Part shown: one piece after another, positions 18,466 through 25,014 of the stretch
Layout: each line of letters opens with the position of its first letter
Numbering within the stretch: position 1 is the first letter of the stretch
NCBI GenBank assembly: GCA_934196075.1
Contig: CAKPVW010000019.1
Location: forward strand, 1 to 33,455
DNA length: 33,455 nucleotides
From: an uncultured Anaerovibrio sp.
GTDB lineage: Bacteria; Bacillota; Negativicutes; Selenomonadales; Selenomonadaceae
Reading direction: 5' to 3'
Program-made: the position numbers and the translations under genes
The notes under the pieces: generated by a model
Told to the model about the DNA's origin: nothing
The model's input: the letters and a program-made list of their open reading frames with translations, nothing else
The model's database searches: none

Positions 18466-18543
18466 TTATTTTCGCACTAAATCTATATACAAATCATAAG
18501 CAGGGCAGCTGCTGCCCCAGTAAATTTCACCGGTATTTTCCAT
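18466..18543 (-). CDS. Possible 25-residue small ORF between DUF6470 gene and fliW
   Basis: An ATG-initiated open frame of 25 codons ends in TAA just before the fliW ribosome site. The peptide is aromatic-rich, with YWGSSCPAYDLY at residues 8-19, and looks more protein-like than random. However, the bases before the ATG read CCTCC, the opposite of a Shine-Dalgarno, so initiation is doubtful. It may be chance or a remnant. The GC-rich inverted repeat GGGCAGC/GCTGCCC lies inside it. Confidence 0.25.
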   Translation of the reverse strand: MENTGEIYWGSSCPAYDLYIDLVRK

Positions 18544-18576
18544 TTGGGAGGAATAACATCAAATAAATTTCACAAC

Positions 18577-19203
18577 CTATGCCCGTATATCGTAGTGACC
18601 CTCCGTGGTCCACATGCGAATGGAGCCTTCCTTAGCAATATATGTCTCAGCCTCGCCAACCCGCATATCTATATTGGCCTTGGCTTGAGGCTTGATACTA
18701 TATCTATCATGTCCTACATTCATCTGCCCCTTAATCTCAGCAGGGGTTACCGTAAATTCTGGATCCGGTATATCCTTAGCAACCCATTTAGGCCATTTTA
18801 CCACCTGGTTCCAAAAATGGGAGCGATTCTGACGGCCAATAATACTTTCTCCTGGTCTTGCCCCGTTCTTGGCCATATCCCAGCCTTCCTGAGTGTGCCG
18901 GGAGGTAGCTGCTGCCACATCCTGAAGGCCCTGCTGTCCATAGATTTGGGCAAAATCCGTATTATTCAAATAGCCATAAGCCTTACGGCAGGGATAGCAA
19001 TTAATGTCCACCTTCACCTGAGTGGCACACATATCCGCCAAAGGCGGTTCATAATCACGATGCATTTCAGCAGGCTCATAGCCGGCCTCCAAGCATTTGG
19101 CCTGCTGCTGACGAATACCGATACGAGGCAGTTGCTGATCAATATTCACATATTTCATAGTGGACAAAACTCCCGTGCCACCAATTCCATCTAACATGCC
19201 CAT
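18577..19203 (-). CDS. DUF6470 family protein (YviE-like)
   Basis: A protein of about 208 residues matching, by position and look, the DUF6470/YviE family that lies between flgL and fliW in B. subtilis. The middle holds a DxNCYPCRKAYGY patch with two Cys, and the C-terminus is beta-rich. There is no signal peptide. The start is uncertain among a GTG at 19212 and ATGs at 19203 and 19197; AAAGGA and GAGG lie nearby. I chose 19203. The function is unknown, although linkage to fliW/csrA suggests a flagellar role. Confidence 0.82.
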   Translation of the reverse strand: MGMLDGIGGTGVLSTMKYVNIDQQLPRIGIRQQQAKCLEAGYEPAEMHRDYEPPLADMCATQVKVDINCYPCRKAYGYLNNTDFAQIYGQQGLQDVAAATSRHTQEGWDMAKNGARPGESIIGRQNRSHFWNQVVKWPKWVAKDIPDPEFTVTPAEIKGQMNVGHDRYSIKPQAKANIDMRVGEAETYIAKEGSIRMWTTEGHYDIRA

Positions 19204-19261
19204 CTGCCTCACATCCTTTCTACTTTAAGTATACATCACTTAGGCAATTTAGACCAGCAAA

Positions 19262-20599
19262 TTACAGATAATCAGCCAAGGTACCTGGCAAAATCTTGGA
19301 ACCTACAGACAGAGACAAGCTGTAGATAGTCTGATACTCCATGAGCTTGGTAGCCAGCTGAGCCACATCAGTGCTGGACACATCTGTTATATCGCTGGCA
19401 ATAGACTCATTCTGAGTTACCAGCATACCGGAAGCAGAGGTATACGCCTGCTGTCTGGCAGCCATCTTGGTCTGAGAACCCAGCACTGTGGCATGGGCAC
19501 TATCTGCAATAGTCATGCCCTGCTCACTGGCCCAATGGAAATCCCCGCCATCAATCTTAGCAACGGTATAAAGCAACTGATTCAATCTAGCAGTACCGCT
19601 AACCGGATCCGGGGCATTGCCTACATCGAAAAGATCACAGCCATTAATATCCTGACCAGTAACATTGACAGTATCAGTTGCCTTGTCTACACCGCCATTT
19701 TTCTTAACCATGGAGATATATTTATCGTCACCAGCATATTTAACAATATACTGCTTGGTAGTGGACAAGGTCAAATTTACAGCCTTGCCATCTACAGTTA
19801 TTTTCTTTGAATAATCTGTACCTACACCAGTCTTATTCTCTATAATCACACCATATTGGTCAAAATTATCAGATACCTTATAGGGTTGGGCTGTACCTGC
19901 TGCACCACTGGTAACATTGCCTACAGCCTGGGTTTTAGGATCAAATTTATCCTCATTTTTATAGCCATTCTTAACGAAATCCTCAGTGTACACATCACCG
20001 GTATTGACGTTCATATAATAGCTATTGCCATCATCGCCCTTTAGCTTCAGCATCTGCTTTATCGTGGTATTCTCCTCACCCCAGCCAGTAGCTCCGGAGA
20101 AAAAGGCTGACTGCTTTTCATCCAAGGTAAAAGTATCGCCTCTATTCATTTTATCAGAGCTGATTTCAAAAGGCATGGTAGTATCTTTCTGCCCCGCAAA
20201 GAGAAAACGGTCACCAATCTGAGTATTCAAATCTGCCACCTGCTCCTGCACATTGGCCAAAAGCTCCTTGGCAATATCCTTCATATCGCTCTCATTGTTG
20301 GTGGAATTTCCCCCCTGCTCCACCTTGGCCTTAAAGGTCTGCAACAAATCAGTTACATTTACCAGGGCTGCATCCGCATTTTTCATCCAGCTGGAAGCAG
20401 TGCTAACATTGCTCTGATACTGTTCATTACCAATCTTGTTATTTTGATAACGCAGATACTTGGAATAGCCTACTGCATTATCTGAAGCACGATGGAGCTT
20501 GCTGCCATCAGCCTGTTCCATCAGCTTGCTATATTGCTCATAGGTGCCATTCAGCTGTTTCAAATAATTATGAGACATCATTGTACTTGCAATTCGCAT
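19262..20599 (-). CDS. flgL: Hook-filament junction protein FlgL
   Basis: The 445-residue HAP3. The N-terminus MRIASTMMSHNYLKQLN and C-terminal helices (about 390-445, with LATKLMEYQTIYSLSLSVGSKI) are the flagellin-like D0/D1 parts. The family is often near 300 residues. The extra length lies in a central domain (about 150-340) rich in Gly, Asp, Lys and Thr. It is exported by the type III apparatus and requires FlgN-type chaperones, whose genes lie upstream. AAGGTGAT precedes the ATG. Confidence 0.94.
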   Translation of the reverse strand: MRIASTMMSHNYLKQLNGTYEQYSKLMEQADGSKLHRASDNAVGYSKYLRYQNNKIGNEQYQSNVSTASSWMKNADAALVNVTDLLQTFKAKVEQGGNSTNNESDMKDIAKELLANVQEQVADLNTQIGDRFLFAGQKDTTMPFEISSDKMNRGDTFTLDEKQSAFFSGATGWGEENTTIKQMLKLKGDDGNSYYMNVNTGDVYTEDFVKNGYKNEDKFDPKTQAVGNVTSGAAGTAQPYKVSDNFDQYGVIIENKTGVGTDYSKKITVDGKAVNLTLSTTKQYIVKYAGDDKYISMVKKNGGVDKATDTVNVTGQDINGCDLFDVGNAPDPVSGTARLNQLLYTVAKIDGGDFHWASEQGMTIADSAHATVLGSQTKMAARQQAYTSASGMLVTQNESIASDITDVSSTDVAQLATKLMEYQTIYSLSLSVGSKILPGTLADYL

Positions 20600-20609
20600 C
20601 TATATCACC

Positions 20610-22319
20610 TTATCTTCCCACAGTACCTGTACCGTTAATCAATTTATCCAGACATTCATCCATTGCAGACAAGCAACGGGAACAGGCAGAATAGCCCTGC
20701 TGGAATGTTATCATATTACTAAGTTCCTCATCCCAATTTACGCCATTAGTGGAGCTTCTGAGATTTTCCACCTGATCCATAACACCAGACTGGAATTTTA
20801 CCCTGCCATTCATATTGGAAGCATCAGAGCCCATGGTGGTCATATTGGTATTGTAGAAGCTATAAAGAGAGCCATTGCCAATATTGCGGTCAGTACCATT
20901 GACCTCTGGACTGGTTTTATCTCGCTCGCAGTTCAGCAAAGCTGACATCCATACAGCATTGCTGCCATCGCCTGTACCATTAACATCTACAGGCAAAGGA
21001 TTGCCCTTAGCATCCTTTTTGGCCTGAGTTACATCCGTGGTAGTACCACCTGCCGCTGCCTGATAAAGCAGCTTGCCATCAGTATCACGCTCACCACTTC
21101 TGGTAGCCAGTTTCTTGTGACCATCAGTTTCCGTCAATTCACTATTCACTGTAAGAACTTCCAAAATCTGCATGCCGGAAAGGGATTCTTTAGATGCATT
21201 GTCCTTAGTCCCATCTGCCTTTTTATTGTAAACATCCAGTTTGCCGTTTTTGGCATCCCATTCAAAAATTTTGTCACTTTCACCGTAGAAATTCAAGCCA
21301 GTGGTGGCATTATCCGCTGCATTAGCATTGCCAAAAGGCGTATCCTTGGAGCCATCAATACCGTAACCAGCCTTGTGCTGGTCATTCAGAGTTGTAAAGA
21401 GGAAGGCGGCCATATTGGCTACCTGGTCAATATATCCCTTATCCTCCGCCACAGCCTCAAACTGAGCCTTCAGCTCACCATTACCTGGGGTATATACAGT
21501 ACCAGTCTGTTTGATAATAATATCAAAATCACTTAGGCTATAGGTAGTATTATTCTTGGGGGCGGACATTTCCAAATCTATTTTGCTAATGCCATTAACC
21601 AAGGTAGTGCCATTGCTGACCAGGGTATACATACCATTGGTAGACTCATAAACAGTAATATCTGTCATAGAAGTGAGCTGATCTACAATCAAATCTCTCT
21701 GATCCCGCAGGTCATTGGCATGGGCGCCATTGGCCTCAATACCAGAAATGTTCTTGTTCAGCTCTACAACCTGACCCATGAGGCGGTTCATCTTTACCAC
21801 GCTAAGGCTGATATCATCGTAGAGAGAATCAATCTGCTCCTTGGTCTGTTTAGCTGCAATCTGCAAGCTCAAAGCAAAATTCTGACCAGCATTAATAACA
21901 TTCTGACGGCTGGTAGCACTGCTGGCGGTGGTGGAACAATCCTGCCAAGCCTGATAGAATTTCTCCATAGCATCCTGAATACCACTATTGTCAGAATCGT
22001 TAAATATAGATTCTATCTTGGCATAATTATTGGCCTTGCCATTATAATAGCCATCGGTACTATTTTCTTTCCAGTATTGGCGATCTGCATATATATCTCT
22101 AGCTCTAATAACAGAAGTAACGGTGGAACCATTACCTACCTGACTGGCCCCTGCCAAGGTATAAACCTCAGAAGAAGGCGTAGCCGCTGCATGGGCAGTC
22201 TGGCGAGAATATCCCTCTGTATTGGAATTACTAATATTATGACCAACGGTATTTAACCCCAGTCGCTGTGTATAGATACCATTTACCATGGTATTAAGAC
22301 CTGAAAAGGTACTCTGCAT
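20610..22319 (-). CDS. flgK: Hook-filament junction protein FlgK
   Basis: The 569-residue HAP1. The N-terminal block (MQSTFSGLNTMVNGIYTQR, then ISNSNTEGYSRQ near residues 30-41) and the C-terminal block (about 530-569, NMITFQQGYSACSRCLSAMDE) are the canonical D0/D1 helices. The central region is a surface-exposed variable domain. Two Cys close together near the C-terminus (SACSRCLSA) are unusual in an exported axial protein. It lies 10 nt before flgL. Confidence 0.95.
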   Translation of the reverse strand: MQSTFSGLNTMVNGIYTQRLGLNTVGHNISNSNTEGYSRQTAHAAATPSSEVYTLAGASQVGNGSTVTSVIRARDIYADRQYWKENSTDGYYNGKANNYAKIESIFNDSDNSGIQDAMEKFYQAWQDCSTTASSATSRQNVINAGQNFALSLQIAAKQTKEQIDSLYDDISLSVVKMNRLMGQVVELNKNISGIEANGAHANDLRDQRDLIVDQLTSMTDITVYESTNGMYTLVSNGTTLVNGISKIDLEMSAPKNNTTYSLSDFDIIIKQTGTVYTPGNGELKAQFEAVAEDKGYIDQVANMAAFLFTTLNDQHKAGYGIDGSKDTPFGNANAADNATTGLNFYGESDKIFEWDAKNGKLDVYNKKADGTKDNASKESLSGMQILEVLTVNSELTETDGHKKLATRSGERDTDGKLLYQAAAGGTTTDVTQAKKDAKGNPLPVDVNGTGDGSNAVWMSALLNCERDKTSPEVNGTDRNIGNGSLYSFYNTNMTTMGSDASNMNGRVKFQSGVMDQVENLRSSTNGVNWDEELSNMITFQQGYSACSRCLSAMDECLDKLINGTGTVGR

Positions 22320-22336
22320 TTTTTACACCTGCCTAA

Positions 22337-22804
22337 TCATATATTTGCTTCAAACATCTTGGTACCAGTCACTGTGCCTGTACCGCCAGCCTCAGCAGCA
22401 CTATAGGTTACCCCAGCTGCCGTACCGGTAAGAACATTGATATTGTAATTTATATAGCTCATATTTTTTTCTAAATATTGTTTATTGTCCTCAGAAAGAG
22501 TTTTTAGCTGGCTCAAAGCCTTTTGCACCTTGGACAAAAGCTTTGCCGCCATATTTTTCTCCAGACCGTCTATTTGACTGGCCAACCAGGACGTATCATC
22601 CCTGGCACCCTGTTGTTGCAAAAAGCCTCGCTTTTTTTTCTCCAACAGATTCAAATCTATAATCACCGTCTCAATTTCCTTGGTTAGCCTCTGTACTGCT
22701 GGAGCCGCCGTATGAATCAGAGCCTCTCGCTGCTGATTGGACAACTCTAACAATCTCAAACACAGTACCAACTGTTGTCGTAAAAACTGTATAAAATCCT
22801 GCAC
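22337..22804 (-). CDS. FlgN-like flagellar chaperone, copy 2
   Basis: A 155-residue all-helical protein. I place the start at GTG 22804, because TGGAGG lies six bases upstream and only 1 nt separates it from the stop of the previous gene. The longer frame to 22864 would overlap its neighbour by 59 nt. The C-terminal segment NMSYINYNINVLTG (about 113-126), followed by a Gly/Thr-rich tail, is the FlgN pattern that binds FlgK and FlgL. It is next to flgK. It is distinct in sequence from the preceding FlgN-like gene. Confidence 0.78.
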   Translation of the reverse strand: MQDFIQFLRQQLVLCLRLLELSNQQREALIHTAAPAVQRLTKEIETVIIDLNLLEKKKRGFLQQQGARDDTSWLASQIDGLEKNMAAKLLSKVQKALSQLKTLSEDNKQYLEKNMSYINYNINVLTGTAAGVTYSAAEAGGTGTVTGTKMFEANI

Positions 22805-22805
22805 T

Positions 22806-23291
22806 CTATGCCTCCAGATTAAAATTCTTGCGATGAATAACCTGCTCCTGACCGCGGCTGCCATAGGTTGGCTCCACCATGGAGCCTCCCAGCTGATTCA
22901 GCTGGGCGTTAATAGCTTCCAAGGCCCCTGTAATCATAAGCTCATTATTGGCATTGGCCTCCTGCACATCTTTAACCAACTGAGCCAACATCTTGTGCAG
23001 CTTGTAAAGAAGCTCCTTTTGCTGCGCATTAGGACACTGCTCCCAAACCTGATTCATTTCCATATCCGGTCGTACCTGAATGCCATTTTCAGACATTTTC
23101 TGCAAAAGCTGACGACGCTGTTTTTCCGCCTGATTAATCTCCTTGATAATGGCTTCCTCCCGTGCAGTCAGCTTTTCCAGCTCCCGCAGCTTTACCAATA
23201 CCAAAACACCATGCTTTTCCTTATTTAGCTCCTGCAGCTTTTGATAACAATTTATTAAAAGTGCCAGTACCCTGGCCAATTCCTGCCACAT
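22806..23291 (-). CDS. flgN: FlgN-like flagellar chaperone, copy 1
   Basis: A 161-residue helical, charged protein in the flgN position after flgM. Helices cover about 1-135. The C-terminal part has GALEAINAQLNQLG (124-137) and TYGSRGQE, the YG..G arrangement typical of FlgN ends. FlgN proteins escort FlgK and FlgL to the export gate. GAGGTAGG precedes the ATG, 14 nt after flgM. It is followed directly by a second FlgN-like gene. Confidence 0.8.
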   Translation of the reverse strand: MWQELARVLALLINCYQKLQELNKEKHGVLVLVKLRELEKLTAREEAIIKEINQAEKQRRQLLQKMSENGIQVRPDMEMNQVWEQCPNAQQKELLYKLHKMLAQLVKDVQEANANNELMITGALEAINAQLNQLGGSMVEPTYGSRGQEQVIHRKNFNLEA

Positions 23292-23305
23292 ATGCCTACC
23301 TCATC

Positions 23306-23596
23306 CTAATAACGATACTGCAGCAGCTTGTCTGCCAAAGCACCATTATCTACTTGATAGGTACCAGCAGCCAACATATTTTCGTACATAGCCACCTTGT
23401 CCATGCGCACATCTGAACCAGACTTTAGCTTGCGCAAAATCTCATTAAACTGCTGACCTTGAGAGGAAATCTGAATATTATCCCCAGCAGACTCAGTTTT
23501 CTGATAGGCCTTGCTAATCTTGTTGTTGCTGCCTGCATTGGCATATACACCTGCAACGCCCTGCAAATTGCCATTGATAATCACATTGCTCACCAT
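23306..23596 (-). CDS. flgM: Anti-sigma-28 factor FlgM
   Basis: A 96-residue FlgM, which holds sigma-28 (FliA/SigD) inactive until it is exported after hook completion. The sigma-binding C-terminal half is clear: DNIQISSQGQQFNEILRKLK (39-58), VRMDKVAMYENMLAAGTYQV (63-82) and ADKLL. The N-terminal 35 residues are disordered and Gly/Asn-rich. The start is uncertain because AGG touches the ATG at 23596; the GTG at codon 2 or 5 could be used. It is the first gene of the late flagellar operon behind a candidate sigma-28 promoter. Confidence 0.93.
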   Translation of the reverse strand: MVSNVIINGNLQGVAGVYANAGSNNKISKAYQKTESAGDNIQISSQGQQFNEILRKLKSGSDVRMDKVAMYENMLAAGTYQVDNGALADKLLQYRY

Positions 23597-23673
23597 CCTA
23601 AAAATCTATCACAGGTAAACCAGCTATCATCACCATGATAATACGCTGACGCAAATCATTAATTCTAGGAAAA

Positions 23674-23700
23674 ATATCGAAAAAAATAGCAGGATTCTTA
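23674..23700 (-). promoter_or_regulatory. Candidate sigma-28 (SigD/FliA) promoter of the flgM operon
   Basis: On the minus strand TAAG (23697-23700), a 15-bp spacer and TTCGATAT (23674-23681) resemble the SigD consensus TAAA-N15-GCCGATAT, with one mismatch in the -35 and two in the -10. The -35 is exactly the loop of the terminator at 23689-23708. This would make FlgM and its operon late genes under their own sigma factor. Confidence 0.5.
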
Positions 23701-23708
23701 AATCCTGC
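23689..23708 (-). terminator. Intrinsic terminator after yvyF
   Basis: A perfect 8-bp stem (GCAGGATT/AATCCTGC) with a 4-nt loop, followed on the minus strand by TATTTTTTT. It lies about 80 nt after the yvyF stop and separates yvyF from the flgM operon. Confidence 0.8.
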
Positions 23709-23790
23709 CAGCCTATATCAAAAAAATTGTCAACTGCAAAAACGCCCTCTGAGAGAGTCCTCCCAAAGTGTTGTCATTGGCTTTTTGCAA

Positions 23791-24195
23791 TTATCTATTG
23801 CCTTTATCCCGGGTGGTATTGTACATAGTGTGACTGCGATCCACCTTTTTTATGTTTTTCTCAGCCTTCAAACGCTCAGCCTGATTGAGAATATCCTTAC
23901 TGCATTTTGGACACAGCTTGCCGGTGGTAATAGGAGCTCCGCAGCCCTGACAAGGATAGGTAATTTCCAAGCCGCTGGCAATAAACCGCCCAGCCTTCAG
24001 CATACGCAATACTACTCTTTCCTTTACGCCGGTACCATCAACAATTTCCTTGATGCTGCATTTATCATGGTCCCTTACAAATGAGTATACCACCTGCTCC
24101 ATTTCCTGCTCCTTGCGAAAGCAGTCTGGGCACATACCCTGGCCGATTTCCATATACAATCTGCCGCATTCATTGCAATTTTTCAGCTTATTCAT
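23791..24195 (-). CDS. yvyF: YvyF-type flagellar operon protein (TIGR03826-like)
   Basis: A 134-residue protein of the YvyF type found between comFC and flgM in Bacillota. Two zinc-ribbon-like Cys pairs at the N-terminus (Cys7, Cys10, Cys22 and Cys25) and a second set (Cys82, Cys85, Cys95 and Cys98) flank a winged-helix-like stretch (about 35-70, CSIKEIVDGTGVKERVVLRML). That layout suggests a nucleic-acid-binding regulator, but its role is not known. ATG 24195 is set by AGGAG nine bases upstream. Confidence 0.85.
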   Translation of the reverse strand: MNKLKNCNECGRLYMEIGQGMCPDCFRKEQEMEQVVYSFVRDHDKCSIKEIVDGTGVKERVVLRMLKAGRFIASGLEITYPCQGCGAPITTGKLCPKCSKDILNQAERLKAEKNIKKVDRSHTMYNTTRDKGNR

Positions 24196-24231
24196 AAATC
24201 CCAACTCCTATTTTTATTTACCCTTGACCAT

Positions 24232-24260
24232 ATTATACTGGATTTTAAAAATTCCTTCAA
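24232..24260 (-). promoter_or_regulatory. Sigma-A type promoter of yvyF
   Basis: -35 TTGAAG (24255-24260), 17-bp spacer and consensus -10 TATAAT (24232-24237) on the minus strand, about 30 nt before the yvyF ATG. Confidence 0.75.
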
Positions 24261-24285
24261 CTTCTATTGTTATAACCCCTACATT

Positions 24286-24319
24286 ATTGAAAGAAAATGC
24301 CCTTGCATTTTCTTTCAAT
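24286..24319. repeat. Perfect 15-bp inverted repeat between comFC and yvyF
   Basis: ATTGAAAGAAAATGC and its exact complement are separated by four bases. It follows the comFC stop by 11 nt on the minus strand, so a terminator role is likely. There is no T-run after the stem, only T-rich bases within it. Confidence 0.75.
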
Positions 24320-24330
24320 GGGACTGGTCG

Positions 24331-24999
24331 TTACTTCCTGCCAGATGCAACAACCAGTCCCATCATATTTGCGGCCCCAGCCTTTTGCAGTATTTTGGCA
24401 CATTCCAGCATAGTTGCTCCAGTAGTCATAATATCATCCACCAGCAAAACTTTTTGTCCCCGTACCAAGTGTGGCTCTGCCAAAACAAAGGCCTGTTGCA
24501 GATTTTCTCGTCGCTGTATGCCGCTAAGACCATATTGAGGCTTGGTATCTCTAGTGCGCAGCAAACAATCCTGCACCATTGCTCCCATGGACTCCAAGGG
24601 CTGCTGAAAAATCACCTTGCTTTGATTAAAGCCTCGCTGAGCCAGTTTCTTTCTGTGCAAGGGCACGGGAACGACCATAAAATCAGATAGGAATGAATTA
24701 TCTCGCCGCAGTTGTATAGCTTTTAGGCCCTCTGCCACCAAATGATGCAGCCCAGGAACCACGGCCCGCTTCCGTTGGTATTTCAACTGACGCAGCATAT
24801 TGCGCAATTCTCCCTCATAGATGCCTAAAGCCCAAATCCCTCCTGCAAAAATAGCTGCCATTTCCCCATCCAAAGGCAGCAAATGAGGACGGCATATTCT
24901 ATCTAAACAGGATGGACACCACTGGCCCCGGTGCTCCACATAGCGATTACAGCCGGGACATTTCGGGGGAAAAATCAAATTCCAAAGCCATTCAACCAC
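24331..24999 (-). CDS. comFC: ComFC/GntX-type phosphoribosyltransferase family protein
   Basis: A 222-residue ComFC. An N-terminal zinc ribbon (Cys14, Cys17, Cys28 and Cys31) precedes a type I phosphoribosyltransferase fold with the PRPP loop VLLVDDIMTTGAT at 184-196. ComFC is needed for DNA uptake in competent species, probably acting on single-stranded DNA in the cytoplasm, and homologues exist in non-competent ones. GTG 24999 is preceded by GAGGGG. It follows recD2 by 15 nt; comFA, its usual partner in Bacillus, is not here. Confidence 0.93.
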   Translation of the reverse strand: MVEWLWNLIFPPKCPGCNRYVEHRGQWCPSCLDRICRPHLLPLDGEMAAIFAGGIWALGIYEGELRNMLRQLKYQRKRAVVPGLHHLVAEGLKAIQLRRDNSFLSDFMVVPVPLHRKKLAQRGFNQSKVIFQQPLESMGAMVQDCLLRTRDTKPQYGLSGIQRRENLQQAFVLAEPHLVRGQKVLLVDDIMTTGATMLECAKILQKAGAANMMGLVVASGRK

Positions 25000-25014
25000 C
25001 CTAACCCCTCATTT

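Noticed and set aside
23740..23746. Consensus TTGACA on the minus strand between yvyF and flgM
   Set aside because: No acceptable -10 lies 16-18 bp downstream; the position reads TGGCAG.
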